A stretch of DNA of 64,000 bases, taken from the NCBI GenBank assembly GCA_946624155.1, contig CAMORU010000003.1, forward strand, positions 55,132-119,131, written 5' to 3'. This DNA is from an uncultured Caryophanales bacterium (GTDB taxonomy: Bacteria; Bacillota_I; Bacilli_A; RFN20; CAG-826). Every line of letters starts with the position of its first letter. The first letter of the stretch is position 1. The position numbers were made by a program, and so were the translations under genes. Shown piece by piece: positions 17,245 through 26,762 of the stretch. Under the pieces are notes generated by a model, which saw only the letters and a program-made list of their open reading frames with translations, was not told the origin of the DNA and made no database searches.

Positions 17245-17681
17245 TATTCTAAAAACTCCCCGTTAGCATCTTGAATGGAATGATTCTTAATATAAACTGT
17301 AGCAAGATCAATCATAACGGCTTCAACAGCGAAATAAGGAACTAAAAAGGCAAATGGCGTTTTCCAACCAACAGCGAAAAATAGGATTAATCCTAAAATT
17401 AGGATAAAACTAACAGAAACGCCTAAAGTGATTAAACCTTTTTTATTCTTTCCTAAATAAAATTGATGAAGTCCAAACAAACCGAATAAAAGGCAAAGAA
17501 TAGCAGCAATTATTCTCTTTTTATGTTTAATTTCAACTTTGTTGTCGAGTTGATCTATGACTTTTGTAACGTCTTGTGTTGAGGTATCAGTACCTTCTAA
17601 TGGTTTAATTCCACCACAAAAAGGGCAGACATCTTTATCTAGCCTTGAAATAACCTCATGACAGTACTTACATTTGGCCAT
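17244..17681 (-). CDS. Zinc-ribbon and TM2-domain membrane protein
   Basis: A 145-residue protein of unknown function. The N-terminus has a zinc ribbon (CKYCHEV ... CPFCGG, 4-22), then a linker. A TM2 domain follows with two hydrophobic helices, including the family motif LFGLFGLHQFYLGKNKKGLI (about 67). TM2 proteins are small membrane proteins without a settled function. No ribosome site is visible; a TAAAAT lies four bases from the ATG, so a leaderless start is possible. It overlaps rsmE by TAATG. Confidence 0.8.
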   Translation of the reverse strand: MAKCKYCHEVISRLDKDVCPFCGGIKPLEGTDTSTQDVTKVIDQLDNKVEIKHKKRIIAAILCLLFGLFGLHQFYLGKNKKGLITLGVSVSFILILGLILFFAVGWKTPFAFLVPYFAVEAVMIDLATVYIKNHSIQDANGEFLE

Positions 17682-17699
17682 AGTAATTTTATTAATAAA

Positions 17700-18158
17700 T
17701 TAATAATTTGTTTTATTTTCGATATTTTTGTATTCTTGATAAAGTTTTAAACATGCTTTTCTATCAAGTTCAAATACCATTTTTTCTCTGCCACCATTTT
17801 CGTTGAATTCATAGAAAATTTTATCTCTAAATCCAATATCTTCGGTATCAACAATATTACATCCGTAATATACTTTTTCGATATTTGCCCATAAAATGGC
17901 AGCCATGCACATTGGGCAAGGTTCTCCAGTTGTATAAAGTTCGCAACCACTTAAATCAAAAGTTCCGAGCTTTTTACAAGCTTTATGAATTGCCATCATT
18001 TCACCATGACATGTTGGATCGTTGTTTTTAACAACTTCATTGTGACCTTTTCCGATAACTTCACCATTTTTAACGATTACTGCGCCGAAAGGTCCACCAT
18101 GACCATGACGAATTCCTTTTCTTGCTTCAAGAATTGCTAAGTGCATGTATTTGTTCAT
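17700..18158 (-). CDS. guaD: Guanine deaminase (GuaD type)
   Basis: Converts guanine to xanthine and ammonia in purine salvage. I set the start at 18158 (MNKYMHLAI), giving 152 residues and a GAGGA ribosome site, because 57 upstream in-frame residues are non-conserved and overlap the plsC terminator. The protein fits the cytidine-deaminase-fold GuaD: GGPFGAVIV, DPTCHGEMMAI (usual form DPTAHAE, here with Cys and Gly), EPCPMCMAAI for zinc and DTEDIGFRDKIFYEF near the end. Another nucleoside-type deaminase is possible but less likely. Confidence 0.85.
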   Translation of the reverse strand: MNKYMHLAILEARKGIRHGHGGPFGAVIVKNGEVIGKGHNEVVKNNDPTCHGEMMAIHKACKKLGTFDLSGCELYTTGEPCPMCMAAILWANIEKVYYGCNIVDTEDIGFRDKIFYEFNENGGREKMVFELDRKACLKLYQEYKNIENKTNY

Positions 18159-18213
18159 ATTAAAATCCTCAATTAGTATTCTACAAAATATAAATCTATT
18201 TATAAAGCGAATA

Positions 18214-18246
18214 ATAAAAAAAGGCAGCTTTTTACCAGCTACCTTT
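18214..18246 (-). terminator. Terminator of the plsC-like gene
   Basis: Minus-strand AAAGGTAGC and GCTGCCTTT pair around a nine-base loop and are followed by a T tract. The left arm contains the last codons and stop of the plsC-like gene. Confidence 0.8.
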
Positions 18247-19101
18247 GTATCCTTTACCGTATTCGTTAGTGTAATAATCAATACGTTTTGAAGATTTCTC
18301 ATCATATAAAGGTGGATATAAATTTTCACCTTTTTTCCATCCTGCTAAAGCACAAACTGCTTCATGAGCCCTAATTGTTAAATCTTTGATCATTTGATCT
18401 TTTGGCAGCTCCTTGTTTGCAAATAATGGTTCACCAATATTAAGCGTTAATTTTGCAATTTGATGGAAAATTTTCTTTCTAATCCAACCGCATTCTCTAT
18501 AAGAGAAAGCCATTGGTACTAGAGGTTTATCGGCTTTAACGGCAAAATATGCTGCGCCTTCTTTGAAAGGTCTAATTGGTGCGTAATATTCCCACATCGA
18601 ACCTTCACCGCAGACGTGTAACCAACCACCTTTTTCGACAAAATCCAAGGTTTGGCGAGCCATCTTAGCAAAACCTCTCATATTTTGAGTTGGAATTGGA
18701 ATTCCACCAATCATTCTTACAAAAAATGCATTTTCGCCTGAACAGTTTTTATCCCAAACAATAATATTAGGCCTACGAGGCATTAAAGCTCTCATAACAC
18801 ATGGGAAATCCCACATATGAATATGATTTGCGACACTAACAGCACCATTTTTGTACAGTTTTTTATATTTTCGAAGGTTCTTTTTGCCTTTGTATCGAAT
18901 TCCCATCCTAATTCTAGTAAGTGGGAACATTATTAAAATAATGCAAAATTTAATAAAACCACGTTTAAATCTAAACCAAAAACTGTTGTCAATGTAAGGA
19001 TAATTTTCATCATAAATGTTACCGTTGTCTTTTTTAACAGGTAAGTAATGTTTTGCTGTATCTTCTGGATAAGGAAACTTATCAGTTTTTGGATCAAACA
19101 T
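18232..19101 (-). CDS. 1-acyl-sn-glycerol-3-phosphate acyltransferase family protein
   Basis: A PlsC-type lysophospholipid acyltransferase, likely membrane-attached. The start at 19101 (MFDPKTDKF) gives 289 residues; the longer reading frame begins inside the dnaJ terminator. A hydrophobic segment lies at about 45-60. Acyltransferase motif I is NHIHMWD (HX4D), motif III is GEGSMW (usual FPEGT) and motif IV is PLVPMAFSY. A TATGAT box lies six bases before the ATG and there is no ribosome site, so the message looks leaderless. It is one of three acyltransferase-like genes in the window. Confidence 0.82.
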   Translation of the reverse strand: MFDPKTDKFPYPEDTAKHYLPVKKDNGNIYDENYPYIDNSFWFRFKRGFIKFCIILIMFPLTRIRMGIRYKGKKNLRKYKKLYKNGAVSVANHIHMWDFPCVMRALMPRRPNIIVWDKNCSGENAFFVRMIGGIPIPTQNMRGFAKMARQTLDFVEKGGWLHVCGEGSMWEYYAPIRPFKEGAAYFAVKADKPLVPMAFSYRECGWIRKKIFHQIAKLTLNIGEPLFANKELPKDQMIKDLTIRAHEAVCALAGWKKGENLYPPLYDEKSSKRIDYYTNEYGKGYKGSW

Positions 19102-19114
19102 AGCAAAATCATAA

Positions 19115-19139
19115 CAAAAAAGATTGGCAAATGCCAACC
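19115..19139 (-). terminator. Terminator of the hrcA-grpE-dnaK-dnaJ operon
   Basis: Directly after the dnaJ stop, minus-strand GGTTGGC and GCCAATC pair around ATTT and run into TTTTTT. Confidence 0.85.
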
Positions 19140-20279
19140 TTATTTCTTGAATGCTTTCATGAACTTTTCGAATATCGATTCGTCTTTACCTTCAGAATCT
19201 CGATATTGTTCAAGAAGTTTTTTCTGTTCTTTAGAAAGTTTCGTAGGAGTTTTAATTAAAACATGTAGATATTGATCTCCCGGAGTACCCTTTCTCATGT
19301 CTTTAATACCACGACCTTTTAGACGAAGTATTGAATTTGGTTGGGTGCCTGCTGGAATGTCTACTTCGCATGTACCGTAAACGGTAGGAACATCAATTTT
19401 CTTACCAAGTGTAGCATCTACGAAGCTAATTGGAATGTCGATGTGAATATCATTACCATCACGTTTGAAGTATTGATGTGGCACGATAACGATTTCTAAG
19501 TACAAGTCACCGTTTTCGCCACCATTTATACCATGTTCACCTTTTCCACGAACTCTAATTTGTTGTCCTTGATTAATGCCTGCTGGAATATTAACTTCCA
19601 TATCACGTTTAACGTGTTTGTAGCCCTTTCCGCCACAATCAGGACATTTATCAGTAATAATTTTGCCTCTTCCGCCACATTCTGGACAAACTTGTTGAGT
19701 TTCCATTGTGCCGAATAAAGTTCTTTGTGTGCCAGTTACATAGCCACGTCCGCCACAACGAGAACATGTTTTAATGCTAGAAGCACTTTTTGCTCCGCTT
19801 CCACCACATGTTTGACATGGTTCGTCATATTCTACTGGGACCAAAACTTTCTTGCCAAGAATCGCATCCATGAATTGGATACGAATTCTTTGAAGAGTAT
19901 CTTCACCACGTTGAGGACCAACGTTTGCACGTCTAGAAGATCTTCCTCCGCCGAAAAATGAATTAAATATATCGCCTAAGTCAACGCCACCGAAACCTTG
20001 AGAACCAAATCCGGCACCACTAAATGGGTTTCCTGCACCACCAGTTGAAGCACCTTGTTCAAAAGCTGCCATACCAAATTGGTCATACATTTGTCTTTTT
20101 TTCTCATCACCTAAGACATCCCATGCTTCTTGAACTTCTTTAAATTTTTCTTCAGCACCAGGTTCTTTATTTATGTCTGGGTGATATTTCTTAGCAAGTT
20201 TACGATAGGCAGATTTAATTTCGTCAGTTGAAGCTGATCTATTCACGCCCAGGACTTCATAGAAATCTCGTTTTGCCAT
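19140..20279 (-). CDS. dnaJ: Chaperone DnaJ (Hsp40)
   Basis: DnaJ delivers unfolded clients to DnaK and stimulates its ATPase. The 379 residues show the J domain with YHPDINK (about 31), a Gly/Phe-rich stretch (about 75-115), four zinc-finger repeats ([32 protein letters not shown]) and the C-terminal substrate domains. AAAGGAG precedes the ATG. It closes the hrcA-grpE-dnaK-dnaJ operon. Confidence 0.98.
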   Translation of the reverse strand: MAKRDFYEVLGVNRSASTDEIKSAYRKLAKKYHPDINKEPGAEEKFKEVQEAWDVLGDEKKRQMYDQFGMAAFEQGASTGGAGNPFSGAGFGSQGFGGVDLGDIFNSFFGGGRSSRRANVGPQRGEDTLQRIRIQFMDAILGKKVLVPVEYDEPCQTCGGSGAKSASSIKTCSRCGGRGYVTGTQRTLFGTMETQQVCPECGGRGKIITDKCPDCGGKGYKHVKRDMEVNIPAGINQGQQIRVRGKGEHGINGGENGDLYLEIVIVPHQYFKRDGNDIHIDIPISFVDATLGKKIDVPTVYGTCEVDIPAGTQPNSILRLKGRGIKDMRKGTPGDQYLHVLIKTPTKLSKEQKKLLEQYRDSEGKDESIFEKFMKAFKK

Positions 20280-20303
20280 TTGTTCTCTCCTTTCTAACGG
20301 ATA

Positions 20304-20330
20304 AAGCGAAGGGGCAAAGCCCCTACGCTT
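20304..20330 (-). other. Strong hairpin between dnaK and dnaJ
   Basis: AAGCG-A-AGGGGC, loop AAA, GCCCCT-A-CGCTT: an 11-pair stem with one A/A mismatch and no T tract. It is more likely an mRNA processing or stabilising hairpin that adjusts DnaK:DnaJ ratios than a terminator. Confidence 0.6.
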
Positions 20331-20352
20331 AGGAAAAGTTTATGCGTTAAAC

Positions 20353-22176
<1,824 letters not shown>

Positions 22177-22187
22177 TTATATCCTCC

Positions 22188-22781
22188 TTATGCATCCATT
22201 TTGGATGATTCGTCGTTTTTATCTTCTTTTGGTTCGTCTTTTTTATCTGTGGAGACTACCACGATTGCAGGTCTGATTAACCTGTCATGAAGTTTGTAAC
22301 CTTTCGCTTTCACTTCGAGAATGCGGTTAGGCTCTCCTTCATCAAATTTTGTTTCAAGTGCGCTCATGAATTTTGGATCAAACCCATCACCCACTTTTGG
22401 AGATACTTCGCTAACACCTTCATTTTCAAGAACGCTAACCATATTTCGATAAATGAATTCAAATCCTATAAGGAAGTTCTTCATTTCTTGACTAGTTGTT
22501 TCACAACTAAGTGCCATATGGAAGCCATCAAGTATAGGAAGTAAATTCTCTACAAAGCCTGCTGCACGGTACTTTATGATCTCGCGATGATCCTTTTCAA
22601 TTGAATCTCTAAGATTCTTCATATCGGCGTATGCTCGATAGTATTCATTTTTCCAATGCTCTGAGTCGGCAGTAACTTTTTCAAGCTTCTCTTTGAGTTT
22701 ATTTTCCTCCTTGAACTTTGGATTTTGTTGATGCTTGTTGTTTTGCATCTCCTTTTCCTTGGTTTTGTTCTCTTGACTCAC
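22188..22781 (-). CDS. grpE: Nucleotide exchange factor GrpE
   Basis: GrpE releases ADP from DnaK. The 197 residues have a charged N-terminus, a long coiled coil (about 25-85) and the C-terminal beta domain with VGDGFDPKFMSALET and LHDRLIRPAIVVVS. I read the start as GTG at 22781, with AAAGGAG eight bases upstream; the ATG 11 codons later has its ribosome site touching it. This places the first 83 bases of grpE inside the 3' end of hrcA. Confidence 0.94.
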   Translation of the reverse strand: MSQENKTKEKEMQNNKHQQNPKFKEENKLKEKLEKVTADSEHWKNEYYRAYADMKNLRDSIEKDHREIIKYRAAGFVENLLPILDGFHMALSCETTSQEMKNFLIGFEFIYRNMVSVLENEGVSEVSPKVGDGFDPKFMSALETKFDEGEPNRILEVKAKGYKLHDRLIRPAIVVVSTDKKDEPKEDKNDESSKMDA

Positions 22782-23802
22782 GTTTTATCTCCTTTCCCTC
22801 TTTAGAATATTTCTTCTCAATTTCTTTGAGGAGATACTCCATTGAGCTAACAACTTGGTCATAATCCATACGTTTAGGACCTACAATAGCGATAGAACCC
22901 TCTTTTTGACCTGGAATTTTAACTTTAGCAGAGATAATAGAGACATCATCATCATCTCCGGTGGATTCTCCACCGATTCTGATTGAGATTTCATTATCGT
23001 TTTCCTCTTCTACCTCTCTAAATACTTCAGGTGAATCGAATAATTCGATAAGTTTTCTAATCTTTGTGGCATCATCTCTAAATTCAGGTTGTTCGAATAA
23101 TTCTTCTTTACCATATGCGCTTAATCGATCTTTAGCGAATCCGACGAAGGCTTCAAGCATAGCTTGGTAAATTACATCGTGATCAATGACATAATCGTTA
23201 AGTAGAGGCTTGATGGCCTTCATCTTAGGAATTAATTCCGAGATTGTTGTGCCTTTAAGTCTTTCGTTAAGTAATTTGACACAGCTTTCTACATCGCTAA
23301 GAGATGTTTTTTCATTTAAGACAAATGTTTTGTTTTCGACGTAACCTTGGTCTGTAATGAATACACAAGTTGCGGATGTTTCAGAGATTGGCACTAATTG
23401 AACCGAAACGAGTTTTTCTTGTGTGGCATTTGGCCCGAGTACAATACTTGCTAATGAAGTCATTTGTGACAAGATCTCACAAGATTCCTTAATTACATCG
23501 TCAATTGATTGAATCTTTTCATCTAAGATGCTTTGCATCTGATATTTAAATTCTTCACTAACAGAACGTTCTCTTAGATGCTCTATGTAGTATCTATATC
23601 CTTTAGAAGAAGGAACGCGCCCGCTACTTGTGTGGGTCTTTTCTAGGAATCCTTCTTGCTCAAGAGAATTCATCTCTGCTCGAATCGTCGCACCAGAATA
23701 ATCTAGATGATATTCTTCAATAAGTGTTCGACTTCCAACAGGCTCTGCTGTTTTGATGAAGTGTTCAACAATCAACTTTAGAACTCGTTCTCTACGATTC
23801 AT
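22699..23802 (-). CDS. hrcA: Heat-inducible transcription repressor HrcA
   Basis: HrcA represses the heat-shock operon by binding CIRCE operators and needs GroEL for activity. The start at 23802 (MNRRERVLKLIVEHF) has an AGGAG ribosome site and gives 367 residues; an upstream frame extension would run through CIRCE. The N-terminal winged helix has PVGSRTLIEEYHLDYSGATIRAEM, the middle is GAF-like, and the C-terminal region has SIAIVGPKRMDYDQVVS. The last 30 or so residues (Lys/Glu/Gln-rich) exist only because the frame runs into grpE and look like a lineage-specific extension. Confidence 0.95.
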   Translation of the reverse strand: MNRRERVLKLIVEHFIKTAEPVGSRTLIEEYHLDYSGATIRAEMNSLEQEGFLEKTHTSSGRVPSSKGYRYYIEHLRERSVSEEFKYQMQSILDEKIQSIDDVIKESCEILSQMTSLASIVLGPNATQEKLVSVQLVPISETSATCVFITDQGYVENKTFVLNEKTSLSDVESCVKLLNERLKGTTISELIPKMKAIKPLLNDYVIDHDVIYQAMLEAFVGFAKDRLSAYGKEELFEQPEFRDDATKIRKLIELFDSPEVFREVEEENDNEISIRIGGESTGDDDDVSIISAKVKIPGQKEGSIAIVGPKRMDYDQVVSSMEYLLKEIEKKYSKEGKEIKRESREQNQGKGDAKQQASTKSKVQGGK

Positions 23803-23819
23803 ACCAACTCTCCTTTCTT

Positions 23820-23846
23820 TTGGCACTCTTTTTATGGGAGTGCTAA
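23820..23846 (-). promoter_or_regulatory. CIRCE operator 1
   Basis: TTGGCACTC, nine bases, GAGTGCTAA: one mismatch from the CIRCE consensus (TTAGCACTC-N9-GAGTGCTAA). It lies in the 5' leader of hrcA directly after the predicted transcription start. Confidence 0.95.
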
Positions 23847-23853
23847 CACCATT

Positions 23854-23881
23854 ATTATATAGGTAAGTTTGGCACTTGCAA
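23854..23881 (-). promoter_or_regulatory. Promoter of hrcA-grpE-dnaK-dnaJ
   Basis: -10 TATAAT (23854-23859) with -35 TTGCAA (23876-23881) at 16 bases; a TTGACT further upstream is an alternative. The -35 lies inside CIRCE 2 and the start site touches CIRCE 1, so bound HrcA would block polymerase. Confidence 0.7.
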
Positions 23882-23895
23882 GTCAAAAGTGCTAA
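23869..23895 (-). promoter_or_regulatory. CIRCE operator 2
   Basis: TTGGCACTT, nine bases, AAGTGCTAA. The arms match each other and the N9 spacing is exact. It covers the -35 region of the hrcA promoter. Confidence 0.85.
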
Positions 23896-23900
23896 TTTTT

Positions 23901-23931
23901 AAAAAAATAAAAAATACCTACGTTGTAGGTA
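23901..23931 (-). terminator. Terminator of hemW
   Basis: Minus-strand TACCTAC-AAC-GTAGGTA followed by TTTTTTATTTTTTT, about 30 bases past the hemW stop and just before the hrcA regulatory region. Confidence 0.85.
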
Positions 23932-23935
23932 AAAT

Positions 23936-23962
23936 TTAGCAATTTTTTATTGAGAGTGCCAA
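23936..23962 (-). promoter_or_regulatory. CIRCE-like site 3 (degenerate)
   Basis: TTAGCAATT, nine bases, GAGTGCCAA: the right arm is a good CIRCE half and the left arm keeps TTAGCA, with exact N9 spacing. It abuts the hemW stop codon, before the hemW terminator. Confidence 0.5.
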
Positions 23963-25057
23963 TTAGAGCAGTTTTAGTAGGATAAAATCCATCAAAACAA
24001 TGCCTTTATCATTAAGTCTTATTTTATCTTCTGAAAAATTAAAATATTGAGAAAGTTTAAAATTTTTAATTTTATCAGCATATTTTTCTTCAAAATCGAT
24101 TCCAAATTTATTTTTGTAATCAGCTTTTAAAAATCCTTGTTCTAGTCTTAAGTTGGTAATTAAGTAATATTCTTCAAACTCTTTTTCACCTATAATTTCA
24201 CTTGAGGCAATACAATTGCCTTTTATGTATTCAGGAAGAGATTTTGTATTCTCGTAACGAACTCCGCTAACGTATCCTGAAGCACCTAACCCGCATCCAT
24301 AATATTCTTCGTTATGCCAATAAGTAAGATTATGACGAGAATATTTTTTATTACGAGCAAAGTTTGATATTTCATATCGTTCATAACCATGTTTTCTTAA
24401 AAAAGTTACAATGTAGTCGTAATATTTACGAGAATCATCTTCATTTTGTTCTTTGTAGCCTTTATTAAATAAAATTGAGCCTTTTTCAACTATAAGCGAA
24501 TAAATTGAAATATGATCGATGTCTAATTTAATAAATTCTTCTAAATCTCGTTTTAGGTCATTTAAGGTCTTGTTTTTAAATCCATAGATTAAATCTATAT
24601 TAATATTAGAAAAACCTTTAGATTTGGCTAAAAAGATGATTTTTTGAGCATCTTCAAAAGAATGATGACGTCCAATTTCTTTTAAAAGAGCGTTGCAAGT
24701 GGATTGAACTCCTATAGAAAGGCGGTTAACACCATACTTTCTCATTATGTTAAGTTTTGCTTCTGTTAAATTTTCGACATTTGCTTCCACCGTAAACTCG
24801 TAATCTTTGTCTAAAAATTTAGAAGCAAAAGAAATAATTCGTTCAAAACCTTCATCGCTTAAGGCGGTAGGTGTTCCTCCGCCAAAATATAATGTATTAA
24901 CTATGTTAATGTTTTTATTAGATATCTCTTTTTCAAGGGCCTCTAAATAAGGTTTTTCAAATTTCAAATTATAAAAAAGTTTTGTGAAGTCGCAATAACT
25001 GCAAACATGTTCACAAAACGGTATGTGTATATATAAAGCTTTTGGATTATTCGCCAT
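23963..25057 (-). CDS. hemW: Radical SAM HemW-family protein
   Basis: HemW is a radical-SAM, heme-binding protein related to HemN, thought to hand heme to acceptor proteins rather than to oxidise coproporphyrinogen. The start at 25057 (MANNPKALYIHIPFC) gives 364 residues; 29 upstream in-frame residues belong to another gene. The cluster motif is CEHVCSYCDF (residues 17-26), then YFGGGTPTAL, EANVEN and SIGVQS. It overlaps the upstream small membrane protein by 11 bases. No heme-pathway gene is in the window. The hemW-hrcA order is ancestral. Confidence 0.92.
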   Translation of the reverse strand: MANNPKALYIHIPFCEHVCSYCDFTKLFYNLKFEKPYLEALEKEISNKNINIVNTLYFGGGTPTALSDEGFERIISFASKFLDKDYEFTVEANVENLTEAKLNIMRKYGVNRLSIGVQSTCNALLKEIGRHHSFEDAQKIIFLAKSKGFSNINIDLIYGFKNKTLNDLKRDLEEFIKLDIDHISIYSLIVEKGSILFNKGYKEQNEDDSRKYYDYIVTFLRKHGYERYEISNFARNKKYSRHNLTYWHNEEYYGCGLGASGYVSGVRYENTKSLPEYIKGNCIASSEIIGEKEFEEYYLITNLRLEQGFLKADYKNKFGIDFEEKYADKIKNFKLSQYFNFSEDKIRLNDKGIVLMDFILLKLL

Positions 25058-25295
25058 CTTTTTTGGCGGCTTCTTCCATTTGTCGTTTAGTTTCCTCGTC
25101 TTCGACTGGTACCAAAATTCGATCCAATTCTTCTTTAACTGCATCTTCTTCTTTCATTTCTGGTTTATCAATTTGAAGAGGTTTTACAAATTTCTTAACA
25201 AGAATTACACCACCAACAATTAAACCAAAAAAGGCAACTAATATAATTACGATGATAAATGGATGTTCTTCAATAAAGTTTCCGTAAAATTTCAT
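25047..25295 (-). CDS. Small single-helix membrane protein, unknown function
   Basis: The 82 residues have one hydrophobic helix (about 13-36, IIVIILVAFFGLIVGGVILV) followed by a charged, Glu/Lys-rich cytoplasmic tail. It lies between the Fic-like gene (nine bases upstream) and hemW (11-base overlap), so it is probably made from the same transcript. I do not recognise the family. The tight coupling supports a real gene. Confidence 0.7.
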   Translation of the reverse strand: MKFYGNFIEEHPFIIVIILVAFFGLIVGGVILVKKFVKPLQIDKPEMKEEDAVKEELDRILVPVEDEETKRQMEEAAKKDGE

Positions 25296-25304
25296 ATCTC
25301 AATA

Positions 25305-26681
25305 TTACTCCTTGTTGATAGGCGTGTAAACAAACTTGTTTTTGATTTGTTCACGCTTGTAATAGCCATATTTCGCTAGCGCATCCATAGAAGTACGTGC
25401 TGTTTCATAAACACATCCTTCAAATTTTACATATTGTTGAATCGTATAAAATTTACCAATTGTGCAGTGATGAACATAGAAATCTGCTTGTCCTTTCTTT
25501 AGGAAAGGGTCTCTTTCTAACATGTCTTTTGCTTTAGCTCTTAATTCTTTTTCTGAAAGAGTCTCAGATATAGTAGGCACATTTCGTTCTAAACGTGCTT
25601 GAATTTCATTTTTTGTTTCAACTTTTTGTGGTTTAGGTGCTTCTTTTTCTACTTTTATACCAAATTCTTGTTCGATTTTTCTTTCATCAGAACCAAACTT
25701 TACTTCCTCATTTATTGTTGAAGCTTGAACGATTGCTAATCGATCTAAAATAACATTGAATGAAGAATTAATAATATCAGCGCCTTTTAAAAAGGCGTAT
25801 GTGAAATCGTGAGTTCTTTTAACTTCTCTGGAAATATCATCAAAGAAGCTTTTTTCTTCAAGAAAATATTCCAAAGGAATATAAATGCTTGTTGTATTTA
25901 TGGTTGTAGATGCAAGAACTCGCTTAGCAAGTATTGATGCCATTTCTAAATTGTGCTCTTCAAAAGGTTTAATATAATTAAACATGAAATAAATTGCACT
26001 TAATCTAGTTACTATCGAAACGCTTGTACTATTAACAAGTTCAAATAAAGCAGCCATCATATCATCGATAAGATGAGCAGGGACACCGTTATCATATTCT
26101 TTAGCGACAAGAAACTTGGCTGAATCAGAATCAAAATCATCTGTTCTATAGAAAGAAGTTAATTCTTGTTCGCCCCTTAATCTTGCTAAGTTTGTTGCCA
26201 GAAATTCTTCATTCATCGGTTCAAGAGCTTCATTTCTCATTGCTTGAAGAGCCTCAAAATATCTTGACAATACTATGTATTGACTTTCAACAGGTTTTCT
26301 TTCAATTATGTTTGTTAGGGCAACATCGTTGATATCAATATTATTTGCTTTTGCAATACTTTTTAAAGATTGCTTTAACATATCACGTTTAAAATAATAT
26401 TCTTCATTTGATCCAGGTCTAAGTTTTCCAAAATCAGTTACGTATCTTGTTATACAAGAATTAACTAAAGCAGTCTTTCCTTGGACTGAGTCAATATAGG
26501 TAATAGCAAATTTATTATGTGTTACGTCAAAAATCGGTAATTCAATTTGTAGTCTTTTTCTGAATTCGGAAATATCTCTCCAGATAGGATCGATAAGATT
26601 TGTACCAAGTGCTCTTGAAACTTCATTACGTGTGCAATAGTTAGTAATTGTATATTTTTGGTTTAAGTCATTTATTGCCAT
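25305..26681 (-). CDS. Fic-fold protein with degenerate active site
   Basis: No known gene name. Residues about 200-310 read as a Fic fold. The helix before the motif (RLSAIYFMFNYIKPFEEHN) aligns with the family's HPFxxGNGR loop, and the following IPLEYFLEE and FAYAFLKG-like helices fit. The catalytic His is Lys238, and Gly-Asn-Gly-Arg is replaced by His243-Asn244-Leu-Glu, so AMP transfer is unlikely. The C-terminal 60 residues look like a winged helix, as in other long Fic proteins. The ATG at 26681 has an AGAGGA ribosome site and a TATAAT box about 20 bases upstream. It may be a pseudoenzyme or DNA-binding regulator. Confidence 0.65.
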   Translation of the reverse strand: MAINDLNQKYTITNYCTRNEVSRALGTNLIDPIWRDISEFRKRLQIELPIFDVTHNKFAITYIDSVQGKTALVNSCITRYVTDFGKLRPGSNEEYYFKRDMLKQSLKSIAKANNIDINDVALTNIIERKPVESQYIVLSRYFEALQAMRNEALEPMNEEFLATNLARLRGEQELTSFYRTDDFDSDSAKFLVAKEYDNGVPAHLIDDMMAALFELVNSTSVSIVTRLSAIYFMFNYIKPFEEHNLEMASILAKRVLASTTINTTSIYIPLEYFLEEKSFFDDISREVKRTHDFTYAFLKGADIINSSFNVILDRLAIVQASTINEEVKFGSDERKIEQEFGIKVEKEAPKPQKVETKNEIQARLERNVPTISETLSEKELRAKAKDMLERDPFLKKGQADFYVHHCTIGKFYTIQQYVKFEGCVYETARTSMDALAKYGYYKREQIKNKFVYTPINKE

Positions 26682-26705
26682 AAACAAATCCTCTTATACC
26701 AATTA

Positions 26706-26742
26706 TAAAAAAAGTAATCCCTTATGTAAATAAGAAATTACT
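26706..26742 (-). terminator. Terminator-like hairpin between the Fic-like gene and lepA
   Basis: Minus-strand AGTAATTTCTTAT and ATAAGGGATTACT pair with one mismatch around a four-base loop, followed by seven T. It stops the lepA transcript. A TATAAT for the next gene overlaps the T tract. Confidence 0.85.
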
Positions 26743-26762
26743 AAATATTTACTAAATATCTT

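Noticed and set aside
18159..18329. N-terminal extension of guaD
   Set aside because: The extra 57 residues are not deaminase-like and overlap the plsC terminator. The internal ATG has a ribosome site.
23803..23886. N-terminal extension of hrcA
   Set aside because: It runs back through CIRCE and the promoter. HrcA proteins start at the MNRRERVLK position, which has AGGAG upstream.
25058..25144. N-terminal extension of hemW
   Set aside because: It lies inside the preceding small gene in another frame and lacks HemW similarity. MANNPKALYIHIPFC is the family start.
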